DNA of 64,000 nucleotides, from the NCBI GenBank assembly GCA_964430565.1, contig CAYSFD010000052.1:62001-126000 (forward strand), written 5' to 3'. A program made the position numbers and the translations under genes. Source of the stretch: VBDM01 sp964430565 (GTDB taxonomy: Bacteria > Pseudomonadota > Gammaproteobacteria > Burkholderiales > SG8-39). Numbering within the stretch: position 1 is the stretch's first letter; every line of letters begins with the position of its first letter. Positions 41,619 to 49,689 of this stretch are shown here, piece by piece. The notes under the pieces are model-generated. The model had not been told where the DNA came from. It ran no database searches and saw only the letters and a list, made by a program, of their open reading frames with translations.

Positions 41619-43343
41619 CTACCCGCGCGCGCCGCGGCGCACTTCTCCCCGCAGGCTGAAGCACACCCGGCCCGGGTCGTTTTCGCGCAGTTGCAGCGAG
41701 AACCCCGAAATCTCGGCAAGCCGGCTGGTCTGATACAAGCCGATGCCAAACCCGGTCTCCGAAGGCACGGGCCCTCTCAAGAGTCCCCGCAGCACGTCCG
41801 CGGCCACGGGAGCGCCGCTGTCGCATACGGAAAACTCGATCGCGTCGTCGCAGCGGAAGCTTGCGTGGATGCTCACGGATTCGTTCAGCTTGCGCTTTCG
41901 CAAGGCGTTCTGCAGCAGGTTGTCGCCGGCGCAGTCGAAAAGCTCTTTCGGCAGCATTACGTTGTCATCGGCGCCTTCGCGCTCGAACTCGACGCCGCGG
42001 CCCGCGTAGCTGCGCTGCAGGCCCTCCCACCACGTCACCGCCTGGATGTAACGGCCGTCGCCCGCCTCGGGTTTCTGCAACTTGTCGAGCGTCTGTTGCA
42101 GGCGCTGCGTGATCGCGGGAAGCTGGCGCCGCATCAGCGAGGATAATTCGCCGGTCTCGGGCTCCGCCGCGTCGCGTTCCGCGGCGGCGCACAGGACGTT
42201 GAGGGACTGCAAGAGATTCTTCACGTCATGAGTCATGCGCGCGCCGGTTTCGTGGACGGCCTGCACGTAGGTCTGCTGCTGGAGCTTCTGCTCGCGCTGC
42301 TTGGCGACGTAGAACTCACCGAGCAGTTGCCCGAGCAGATGAAAATGCCAGACGAGCGACGGACCCAGGGGCAGCTGGGTAAACACGCGGAGACGGATTT
42401 CCTGGTTGGTAAATTCGACCGAGTTCTTGGAAGTCTTGCCGAAGTCGCCCGACTCACCCGCGGTGTGCCAGAAGCCGCCGGTCACCCAGGGCAGGCGCGC
42501 GAGGCCGACGCACGCCTCCTTCATGAAGCGCTCGGGTTTGGTCTCGAGCTGGGACAGCTCGGCGAGAAAATACAGCCAGCGCTCGAACGGCAGGCCCACC
42601 GAAAGCAGGTAGCGCGAGAAATACATCGAAAGCCCACCAAACCCCGCGCGCGGATTCCAGGAAAACGACAGCACCAGCAAAGCTCCCGCGATGATCAGCA
42701 TGCTGTAGGTCAGCGCCGACACATAGTCGGCATGGCCGACCGTCATGAAGGCAAAGCTGCCCAGCACGAGCGCAACGAGCAGCAGCACGATCAATGCCGC
42801 ATAGAAGAAATCGACGATCTGCGGGGTCTCGGCCGAATCCGTCTCGGCGGGAATCAGCGCCATCACCACGAACAGCGCGGGTAAACCGTACTGCGCGAGC
42901 AACTCGACGTCGCGGGGCAGAGGCACGGTGATGAAGCTATTTGGCACGATCCAGATGAGCAGCAGCGCCACCAGGTACAGCAGCACCACGAGATAAAAGC
43001 GCCGCAGCCACGGCGCCTGAAAAAGGAAAACCTTCCCGCCCACGATTCCGGCGAGCACGCTCACCCAGACGACCAGCAACCACCAGTTGAGGAAATAGAG
43101 GATGCCGAGCCCGATGGCCACGATCGCAGCGCCCTGGAACATGCTCAAGCGCCGCTCGCCGCGCATGAAAGGTTGCCACAGCACGAACAGCCCGAAGTGG
43201 GCGAGCATCAGTCCACGCGCCCAGAAATCCTCGGCGCCGCGCAGGGCGGAGAGGTGCAGCAGCAGCATCATGGCGATAAACAGCCCTCGCCACGATTTCG
43301 CGATGAAGACGTGCGGGACGGGGATCAGGCTTGCTGTCGCCAT
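41619..43343 (-). CDS. prsK: Membrane sensor histidine kinase, PrsK-like
   Basis: 574 aa. Six to eight membrane helices over residues 20-255, a GAF-like segment about 256-345, phospho-acceptor His372 in ARMTHDVKNLLQSL, N box DNLLQNALRKR and G box ETGFGIGLYQ. The HD-x-KN type H box following a polytopic sensor matches PrsK, the kinase paired with PrsR in exosortase systems. It is convergent to the pilus genes and divergent from the ABC permease. The cognate regulator is most likely the PrsR-like protein 14 kb away. Confidence 0.86.
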   Translation of the reverse strand: MATASLIPVPHVFIAKSWRGLFIAMMLLLHLSALRGAEDFWARGLMLAHFGLFVLWQPFMRGERRLSMFQGAAIVAIGLGILYFLNWWLLVVWVSVLAGIVGGKVFLFQAPWLRRFYLVVLLYLVALLLIWIVPNSFITVPLPRDVELLAQYGLPALFVVMALIPAETDSAETPQIVDFFYAALIVLLLVALVLGSFAFMTVGHADYVSALTYSMLIIAGALLVLSFSWNPRAGFGGLSMYFSRYLLSVGLPFERWLYFLAELSQLETKPERFMKEACVGLARLPWVTGGFWHTAGESGDFGKTSKNSVEFTNQEIRLRVFTQLPLGPSLVWHFHLLGQLLGEFYVAKQREQKLQQQTYVQAVHETGARMTHDVKNLLQSLNVLCAAAERDAAEPETGELSSLMRRQLPAITQRLQQTLDKLQKPEAGDGRYIQAVTWWEGLQRSYAGRGVEFEREGADDNVMLPKELFDCAGDNLLQNALRKRKLNESVSIHASFRCDDAIEFSVCDSGAPVAADVLRGLLRGPVPSETGFGIGLYQTSRLAEISGFSLQLRENDPGRVCFSLRGEVRRGARG

Positions 43344-43419
43344 GGTTCAGGTTGGATTATATTCAAGGGGACCCCGAGGTGGCTTGCGCTCTCGTTCCCG
43401 TGGACTTACCCTTCAGCAG

Positions 43420-43434
43420 GCGCGTATTGTGCCA
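43420..43434 (-). promoter_or_regulatory. Possible sigma-54 promoter of the kinase gene
   Basis: Minus strand: perfect -24 TGGCAC (43429-43434) and GG-N10-GC spacing, but the -12 region is GCGC rather than TTGC. The start would be about 65 bases before the kinase ATG. Weak candidate for autoregulation. Confidence 0.3.
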
Positions 43435-43483
43435 CTTTTGACCGATCGGCATCCAGGGACGCTTCTCGCGCTAGCCCACTCCC

Positions 43484-44242
43484 ATGATTGTTTCGCTCGC
43501 AAAAGTCACGCTGCTGGAGGCCGTTCGGAACCGGCTTCTGTGGCTGGCCGTTGTGGTCATTGCAGTGGCTTTCGGACTGGCTCAATTCCTGAATCAAGTG
43601 GCGATCACCGAGTCGCGGGAAATCCAAAGCGCGCTGCTTGCCGCCTCGCTCAGGCTTGCGGCGGTCTTCATGATCGCCGTGTTCGTGATCACGAGCATGG
43701 TGCGCGAGGCAAGCGACAAAGTAACCGAGTTGCTGCTCTCCCTGCCCGCGCCGCGCTCTTCCTACTTTTTCGGAAAGTTCGCCGGTTATGCCGTGGTCGC
43801 CTTGGCCTTGGCCTTGCTCAGCGCACTGCCTGTGGCGCTGTTCGCGAACCCCGCAGGACTGGCGCTGTGGACTGCGTCTCTTCTATGCGAGCTGCTGATC
43901 GTGACGGCAATGAGCCTTTTTTGCGTCCTGTCATTCGCGCAAGTGGTCCCAGCTTTTGCGGCCGTCGCCGGTTTCTACCTGTTGTCGCGCTCCATGGCGG
44001 CGATGCAGATCATCGCCGGCGCTCCGCTGCAGGAAGCGACCTTCGCCGACAGCGTGATGAACTCCGTCGTGAAGCTGATTGCGCTCCTGCTCCCGGCGCT
44101 CGACGGCATGACGCAGACGGCCTGGCTGTTGGGACCGGCGCCAGGCACAAGCGTCCTTGGAGGCGTTCTCGGCCAGACCGCAATCTACCTGCTGCTGATC
44201 TGCTCCGCAGCGCTTTTCGACTTGTACCGCAAGAGCTTTTGA
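43484..44242 (+). CDS. ABC-2 type permease, probable partner of the 25.6-kb ATPase
   Basis: 252-aa membrane protein with about six hydrophobic segments, beginning MIVSLAKVTLLEAVRNRLL as in ABC-2 permeases and keeping REASDKVTELLLSLPAPRSSYFFGKF. No ATPase gene adjoins it. It is divergent from the PrsK-like kinase, and the only unpaired ATPase in the window overlaps the PrsR-like gene; hence the inferred pairing. Substrate unknown. Confidence 0.82.
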   Translation: MIVSLAKVTLLEAVRNRLLWLAVVVIAVAFGLAQFLNQVAITESREIQSALLAASLRLAAVFMIAVFVITSMVREASDKVTELLLSLPAPRSSYFFGKFAGYAVVALALALLSALPVALFANPAGLALWTASLLCELLIVTAMSLFCVLSFAQVVPAFAAVAGFYLLSRSMAAMQIIAGAPLQEATFADSVMNSVVKLIALLLPALDGMTQTAWLLGPAPGTSVLGGVLGQTAIYLLLICSAALFDLYRKSF

Positions 44243-44246
44243 GGCG

Positions 44247-44966
44247 ATGCCACAGCGACACATCGCATCAGTGCCGCGCCTTGTTTTGGCGCTTCTCGCG
44301 CTTGGCCTCGCCGCGCAGATTGCAATCAAAGCATCAACGCCGCCCAGGGCCCGCGCGGAGGACCTGCCGCCCGCCCCGGGCATCGCCGTGCTCAGGCTCG
44401 CGAGCTTCGGCGAACCGATCGCGCTCGCCAAGGTCTTGATGCTTTATCTGCAGGCGTACGACTACCAATCCGGCAGCAGGGTCCCCTACCGCAACCTCGA
44501 CTACGGCCGACTCGAGGCCTGGCTCTCGCGGATTCTGGAACTTGACCCGCGCGGACAATACCCCTTGCTCGCTGCGAGCCGTCTATATGCAGAGGTCCCG
44601 GTTGAGGCCAAGCAGCGCAGCATGCTCGAGTTCGTTTACGGGCAGTTCCTGCTCGATCCCGATCACCGCTGGCCCTGGCTTGCCCACGCAACGGTCGTTG
44701 CCAAGCACAGACTCAGCGATCTGCCGCTCGCTCTTCGTTACGCTCAAGCGATCCAGCGTCACGCCGTCGGCGACGGCGTCCCCCTTTGGGCGAAGCAGAT
44801 GGAGATCTTCATACTCGAGGACCTGAATGAGCTGGAAACCGCCCGAGTTATCATTGGAGGATACTTGGAGAGCGGGACTATCAAGGATCCGGCCGAGATC
44901 AGGTTTCTGGACGAACGCCTTAGACAGCTCGAAGCACGGATGCCCGAGGGAGCAACTGTCAAATAA
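44247..44966 (+). CDS. Membrane-anchored TPR-like protein of unknown function (239 aa)
   Basis: N-terminal anchor or uncleaved signal (VPRLVLALLALGLAAQIAIKA), then a helical repeat region (LEAWLSRILELDPRGQYPLLAASRLYAEV, LALRYAQAIQRHA) resembling degenerate TPRs. It lies 4 bases after the ABC permease and before the sigma-54-controlled prepilin gene. No function assigned; probably co-expressed with the permease. Confidence 0.7.
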   Translation: MPQRHIASVPRLVLALLALGLAAQIAIKASTPPRARAEDLPPAPGIAVLRLASFGEPIALAKVLMLYLQAYDYQSGSRVPYRNLDYGRLEAWLSRILELDPRGQYPLLAASRLYAEVPVEAKQRSMLEFVYGQFLLDPDHRWPWLAHATVVAKHRLSDLPLALRYAQAIQRHAVGDGVPLWAKQMEIFILEDLNELETARVIIGGYLESGTIKDPAEIRFLDERLRQLEARMPEGATVK

Positions 44967-45041
44967 TCGTCATAAGTGTTCATTATTCAACAATCCGGTC
45001 CAATTTCTGTCTTGATTATGTGGATATTCCGGGCCTAACTC

Positions 45042-45057
45042 GGGCACATTCCTTGCG
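45042..45057 (+). promoter_or_regulatory. Sigma-54 (-24/-12) promoter of the prepilin gene
   Basis: GGGCAC-ATTCC-TTGCG: GG at 45043-45044, GC at 45055-45056, exact N10 spacing, -12 TTGC intact and only one mismatch in TGGCAC. Predicted start near 45068, 26 bases before the ATG. The window encodes both RpoN and a GAFTGA-type activator. Confidence 0.75.
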
Positions 45058-45093
45058 AGCTAAATTTCACTTACCATCAGGGTAGGAGCACCT

Positions 45094-45810
45094 ATGAGCG
45101 CGTCAAACGATTGCAGGAAGAAGAGTATCAAGGCGACGCAGGCCGGTTTCACACTGGTTGAAATCGCGATTGTGCTCGTGATCATCGGGCTGCTGCTCGG
45201 GGGCATCCTCAAGGGCCAGGAAATGATCACGCAGGCCAAGATCAAGAACGTGATCAACGATTTCAACGGCGTCACCGCGGCCGTCACTTCCTATCAGGAC
45301 CGCTACCGGGCCATGCCCGGCGACGACCAGGGCGCCCCCGCGCGCTGGGTTGCGCAGGCTCCGATGAGTACGACGCCACCGGCAGGTGATGGGATCGTTA
45401 ACGGGTTTTACAACGCCAATAACGTGGCCGGCACGGGAGGCGCCCCGGCAGCCGCGGCAGAATCCAATCTGTTCTGGCAGCACCTGCGCATCGCCGGATT
45501 CGTCGCGGGTCCGACTACCGGACTGGGCAGCGGATCGCCGCCGCCGAACGCGACCGGAGGCATTATCGGCGTGGAAACCGGCGTGGCCGGGTCGGGGATG
45601 GGCTTCACCAGCCTGATCATGTGCACGTCCAACCTGCCCGACAAGGTCGCGATCGCGGTGGACACACAGGCCGACGACGGCGTCCCGAGCACGGGACAGG
45701 TCCGCGGGCAGTTGCAGGCCGCACCGAATCCGAGCACGGCCGCAGCGGGAAGCCCCACGCCCTACCAGGAAACCGGGACGAACGCGTACCTGCTCTGCAA
45801 GAACCTCTAG
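45094..45810 (+). CDS. Type IV prepilin-like protein (238 aa), candidate major pilin
   Basis: Leader MSASNDCRKKSIKATQAG cleaved before FTLVEIAIVLVIIGLLLGG: Gly18|Phe19, Glu at +5 (Glu23). The body is Gly/Ala/Pro-rich with a Cys pair (IMCTSNL and YLLCKNL) resembling the C-terminal disulfide loop of type IV pilins. AGGAG lies 5 bases before the ATG, a sigma-54 promoter upstream and a strong terminator downstream, so it is a monocistronic unit, as expected for an abundant pilin. A PglL-like glycosyltransferase follows. Confidence 0.88.
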   Translation: MSASNDCRKKSIKATQAGFTLVEIAIVLVIIGLLLGGILKGQEMITQAKIKNVINDFNGVTAAVTSYQDRYRAMPGDDQGAPARWVAQAPMSTTPPAGDGIVNGFYNANNVAGTGGAPAAAAESNLFWQHLRIAGFVAGPTTGLGSGSPPPNATGGIIGVETGVAGSGMGFTSLIMCTSNLPDKVAIAVDTQADDGVPSTGQVRGQLQAAPNPSTAAAGSPTPYQETGTNAYLLCKNL

Positions 45811-45828
45811 CCGCTTGTTCGTGATCTG

Positions 45829-45857
45829 AAAAGGCCCGCTTGCGCGGGCCTTTTCGT
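45829..45857 (+). terminator. Rho-independent terminator after the prepilin gene
   Basis: 11-bp stem AAAAGGCCCGC/GCGGGCCTTTT with TTGC loop, ending in a T-rich run. Isolates the prepilin transcript from the PglL-like gene. Confidence 0.85.
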
Positions 45858-45876
45858 TTCTGGGGTACTTGAAACC

Positions 45877-47637
45877 ATGAAGACGCCGGCACCGGCCATA
45901 AGCCTGCTGCTTGCGGGCAGCCTGTGTCTGCTGCCGTTCCTGATACCGTATCACCAGCTTCCCGTCCTGAGTTTTTTCCCTGAATGGCTGGCCGCGGCGC
46001 TGGGTACCGCGGCAGCGCTCGTCATTCTCGCCACGCGCGGCGCATCGTCAGTATCCCTGCCCGCGCCGGCACGCTGGCTGATCTCTTTTGCGCTGTTCCT
46101 CGCCGCGCGCTCGGCAGTCGGCGAACAAGCTTACCCCCTGGCTTCTCTGCTCGCCGCCCTCTACGTTCTGTACGCGGTGCTCGTCATCTGGCTCGGAGCG
46201 CAGCTCGTGGCCGCCTTCGGCGTCGAGCGCGTGGCCATCGTGCTCGCCGCGTTCCTGCTCGCCGGCGCCCTGGCGAATTCGCTCGCGGGGGTGATCCAGT
46301 TCTACGGACGCCCCGCGCTGCTCGAGGACTTCATCGCCGACCTGCACAGCAAACGCGCTTACGGCAACATCGCACAAGCGAATCTCTACGCCAACTACCT
46401 CGCGCTGGGCGAGGGCGCGCTGCTGTTCCTGTGGCTGCGCGCGCGAGTGCGAACGGCGTACGCGCTTGCCGCCTTGGCCGTGCTCGTCGTGGCGAGCGCC
46501 CTGTCCGACTCGCGCAGCGTAATGCTCTACGCACTTTGGTATGCGGCGCTCGGATGGATAACGGTGCGCCTCAGCACCGAGACGCGGCGACTCAGGTTCG
46601 CTGCGTACTGCGTCGCGGGTGCGGCGCTGGCTGCGTATTTCGCAGTGCCGTGGATCAACGATGCGCTTCAACTCGGCCCACCGGGCGAGGAGAATCGCCT
46701 GCTCGATTCTTCGGGAGAATATGCCGAACCGCGCGCGAAGGCGTTCCCGCTTGCGTTGCGCGTGTTCGGCACTGCGCCTGTCGCCGGGGTAGGAGTAGGC
46801 GAGTTCGCGGGCGCTGCGTTCGAGTTGGGACTTGATCCATCGCTCACGCAACGCGGCGAGGTCTGGACCTCGCCGCACAATCTCGTGCTGCACCTCCTTG
46901 CCGAAACCGGGGCAGTGGGGACGGTCCTGGCGCTGGGCGGTCTCTGCCTCTGGGGATGGCAGGCGGTGCGGCGCTATCGCCTCGATCCGCAGCCGGCGCT
47001 GTGGTGGCTGATCGCGGCGGCGGGGCTGCAACTGGTTCACTCCATGGTCGAGTTTCCGCTGTGGAGCGCACATTTCCTCGGCGTGGCCGCGCTGCTAGTA
47101 GGGGCGAGCAGCCCACGGCTTGAGACGCCTTCCCCGGCAGTTTCGCGAGCAAGCTGGATTGCCACAACAGCCGCCTGCGCCGCGCTCGCGCTTACCTTGG
47201 GAGTCACGCTCAGGGACTACGTGCGACTCGATGCGGCGCGCTTTACCGGAACGACGCTCACGCTCGCCCCCGCCGCCCAAGCGCAGCGCGATGCCGCGAC
47301 CATGCGCGAGTTGGCCCACGGCCTGATGGCGCCCGTGGCGGAGCTTTGGATCGTCCTCGGCGCGTCGCTGGATCGGAGCGATCTTGTAGACAAGCTCGCC
47401 ATCAGTGAGCGCGTTGCGCGCCACTGGCCCGCCAACGCCGTCGTGGTGCGTCATGCTGTGTTCCTCGCGTTCGACGGCAAGGGGCCACGAGCGCGCAGTC
47501 TGCTTACACGCGCCTTGCAAACCTTCCCCCACCGGCGCGATGCCACGATTCTGATCCTCGAACGAGCCCTCGCCGCAGACCTTGCCGCGATCGAGCCGCT
47601 GCTGGCCATGGCCCGAGCTCACACGCCCCCGCGCTGA
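45877..47637 (+). CDS. pglL: PglL-like O-oligosaccharyltransferase / O-antigen ligase family
   Basis: 586-aa polytopic membrane protein with about ten to twelve helices, the Wzy-type block GNIAQANLYANYLALG, the periplasmic loop WTSPHNLVLHLLAETGAVG containing the key His, and HSMVEFPLWSAHFLG. The C-terminal region (about 440-586) fits Wzy_C_2 of PglL enzymes, which transfer lipid-linked glycans to pilin Ser/Thr. Direct proximity to a prepilin gene favours PglL over WaaL. Glycan genes are not in the window. Confidence 0.82.
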   Translation: MKTPAPAISLLLAGSLCLLPFLIPYHQLPVLSFFPEWLAAALGTAAALVILATRGASSVSLPAPARWLISFALFLAARSAVGEQAYPLASLLAALYVLYAVLVIWLGAQLVAAFGVERVAIVLAAFLLAGALANSLAGVIQFYGRPALLEDFIADLHSKRAYGNIAQANLYANYLALGEGALLFLWLRARVRTAYALAALAVLVVASALSDSRSVMLYALWYAALGWITVRLSTETRRLRFAAYCVAGAALAAYFAVPWINDALQLGPPGEENRLLDSSGEYAEPRAKAFPLALRVFGTAPVAGVGVGEFAGAAFELGLDPSLTQRGEVWTSPHNLVLHLLAETGAVGTVLALGGLCLWGWQAVRRYRLDPQPALWWLIAAAGLQLVHSMVEFPLWSAHFLGVAALLVGASSPRLETPSPAVSRASWIATTAACAALALTLGVTLRDYVRLDAARFTGTTLTLAPAAQAQRDAATMRELAHGLMAPVAELWIVLGASLDRSDLVDKLAISERVARHWPANAVVVRHAVFLAFDGKGPRARSLLTRALQTFPHRRDATILILERALAADLAAIEPLLAMARAHTPPR

Positions 47638-47651
47638 GTTCGCGGCAGTAA

Positions 47652-49622
47652 CTACTCCTGGAGCAGCCGCATTTCCGCGGCGGCGAGCTGCTCCGGCGTC
47701 CCGAGCAGCACGATCACGTCGCCCGCCTGCAACGCGGTCTGCGGGGACGGCGAAACCATCCGCAGCTCGCGCCGCCGTAGCGCCGTCACCCGCACGCCCA
47801 TCTCATCCAGCGCGAGTTCGCCCAGGCTGCGTCCCAGAGCGCTTGCGCCCGGCGCAAGCGTCACCGACTGCAAGCGCGGCTCGCGCGCCTCGTCGGGATC
47901 TTCGGCTTCATCGGTGCCGCCGTGGAAGAAACCGCGCATGAGGCTGTAGCGTTGTTCGCGCACCTCGCGGATGCGGCGGACCACGCGCCTCAAGGGCACG
48001 CCCAGCAGCACCAGTGCGTGCGAGGCGAGCATCAGGCTCGACTCGAAGGTTTCCGGCACGACCTCCGCTGCGCCCGCCGCGATAAGCCGGTCCATGTCCG
48101 CGTCGTCCAGGGTGCGCACGATCACGGGCAAGGCGGGATTGAGCGCGCGCACATGGTGCAGGATCCGAAGCGCCAGCTGTGTGTCGGCGAAGGTGATCAC
48201 CAGAGCGCTCGCGCGAGCGACACCTGCCGCCGCGAGCGTTTCGCGCCGCGAGGCGTCGCCGTATACGACGGTTTCACCTGCGGCCGCCGCCCCGCGCACT
48301 CGCTCCGGATCGCTATCGAGGGCGATGAAAGCGATGCGCTCCTGCTCCAGCAGGTGCGCCAGGCGCTGCCCCGTGCGGCCGTAGCCGCATATGACAACGT
48401 GGCGCTCGGTTGCGAGACTCTGCGCGGCGACGCGATGCAATTCAAGCGATTGCGTCATCCATTCCGCGCTCGACCAGCGCAGTACGAGCTTGTCGCTTGC
48501 CTGAATGATGAATGGCGCGGCGAGCATCGAAAGCAGCATCGCTGCGACAAGAATCTGTGAGAAGTCGCGATCCAGCAACGCGAGGGACTGCGCCTGTACC
48601 ATGAGCACCAGGCCGAACTCACCCGCCTGGGCGAGAGCGAGGCCGGTGCGCAGGGCCACCCCGGGCCCGGCTCCGAACAAACGCGCGAGCCCGGTAACCA
48701 TCGCGAGTTTGAACGCGATCAAAAATGCAGTCAGCGCCAGTATCAGCGAAAAATGGGCCGTGACCGTCCCGAGATCGAGTCGCATGCCCATGGTCACGAA
48801 GAACAGGCCCAGCAGGACTTCCCGAAACGGCCTGATGTCCTCCTCGACCTGATGCCGGTACTCGGTCTCGGCGATGAGCATCCCGGCGAGAAACGCGCCC
48901 AAGGCAAGCGAGAGCCCGGCCCGTTCGGTCAGCCAGGCGAGTCCCAGCGTGATGAGCAGGACGTTGAGGATGAAAAGCTCGTGCGAACGGCGGCGCGCCA
49001 CGACGTGAAACCAACCGCGCATCAGCCGCTGCCCGATATACAGCACCACCACCAGCACCACGGCGGCCTTGAACAGAGCGAGAGCGAGACGCTCGGCAAG
49101 CTCGCCGCTTCCATCGGCGATTGCCGGTATCACGATCAGCAACAGAATAACGGCGAGATCCTGGAAAAGGAGCACGCCGATGATGTCGCGACCCTGCGGC
49201 GTTTCAAGCTGCCCGCGTTCGACGAGAATGCGCAGGACAATTGCGGTCGAGGACATGGCAAGCGCGCCTCCGACCGCGAGGGCGGCCTGCCACGGGACGT
49301 CCAGAAAGACAGCGGCGCCGAGCACAACGGCAAGCGTGAGCAGGACCTGAGCGAATCCAAGTCCGAACACCGCGCGGCGCAATTGAAATAGTTTGAGCAG
49401 GCTGAATTCGAGCCCAATTGAAAACATCAGGAACACCACGCCGAATTCCGCAAGATGCCGTCCTTCGTCGGTATCGGGAATCCACGCGAGCGCGAACGGT
49501 CCTACGGCCACTCCGACCAAAAGATAGGCGAGGAGCGGCGGCAGGCGCAGCGATCGGAAAAGCACGACGACGAACACCGCACTCGCGAGCAAAATAAGCA
49601 CCAACTCAAGCGTGTCGCGCAC
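47652..49622 (-). CDS. CPA2-family monovalent cation:proton antiporter with RCK domains (Kef/YbaL-like)
   Basis: 656-aa protein: about twelve membrane helices (residues 5-375; VFLMFSIGLEFSL typical), TrkA-N/RCK domain from about 400 with nucleotide-binding HVVICGYGRTGQRLA, and TrkA-C tail (VSPSPQTALQAGDVIVLLG). Role: K+ (or Na+) efflux coupled to protons. The GTG start (VRDTLELVLILL) at 49622 was used; the open frame extends far into kdsD on the other strand, which is a shadow. Convergent with pglL, divergent from kdsD. Confidence 0.92.
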   Translation of the reverse strand: MRDTLELVLILLASAVFVVVLFRSLRLPPLLAYLLVGVAVGPFALAWIPDTDEGRHLAEFGVVFLMFSIGLEFSLLKLFQLRRAVFGLGFAQVLLTLAVVLGAAVFLDVPWQAALAVGGALAMSSTAIVLRILVERGQLETPQGRDIIGVLLFQDLAVILLLIVIPAIADGSGELAERLALALFKAAVVLVVVLYIGQRLMRGWFHVVARRRSHELFILNVLLITLGLAWLTERAGLSLALGAFLAGMLIAETEYRHQVEEDIRPFREVLLGLFFVTMGMRLDLGTVTAHFSLILALTAFLIAFKLAMVTGLARLFGAGPGVALRTGLALAQAGEFGLVLMVQAQSLALLDRDFSQILVAAMLLSMLAAPFIIQASDKLVLRWSSAEWMTQSLELHRVAAQSLATERHVVICGYGRTGQRLAHLLEQERIAFIALDSDPERVRGAAAAGETVVYGDASRRETLAAAGVARASALVITFADTQLALRILHHVRALNPALPVIVRTLDDADMDRLIAAGAAEVVPETFESSLMLASHALVLLGVPLRRVVRRIREVREQRYSLMRGFFHGGTDEAEDPDEAREPRLQSVTLAPGASALGRSLGELALDEMGVRVTALRRRELRMVSPSPQTALQAGDVIVLLGTPEQLAAAEMRLLQE

Positions 49623-49673
49623 TCGGAAGTCCTTGTTTCTTTGGGACCATGAAGGAAAAACGGGAAATCGGTC

Positions 49674-49682
49674 TGCTATACT
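49674..49682 (+). promoter_or_regulatory. Extended -10 promoter of kdsD
   Basis: TGCTATACT (extended -10, 49674-49682) with no clear -35. The start would fall near 49689, right at the kdsD ATG (49690). Confidence 0.4.
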
Positions 49683-49689
49683 CAGGACT

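Noticed and set aside
41566..41620. Integron attC site after the low-GC gene (GCCTAAC at 41566-41572 overlapping its stop)
   Set aside because: The left core fits RYYYAAC, but no matching GTTRRRY right core or inner inverted boxes follow within 150 bases, and none precedes the gene.
26357..47637. Exosortase/PEP-CTERM system around the PrsR/PrsK-like genes
   Set aside because: No protein here ends with a PEP motif, hydrophobic helix and basic cluster, and the PglL-like protein lacks exosortase signatures.
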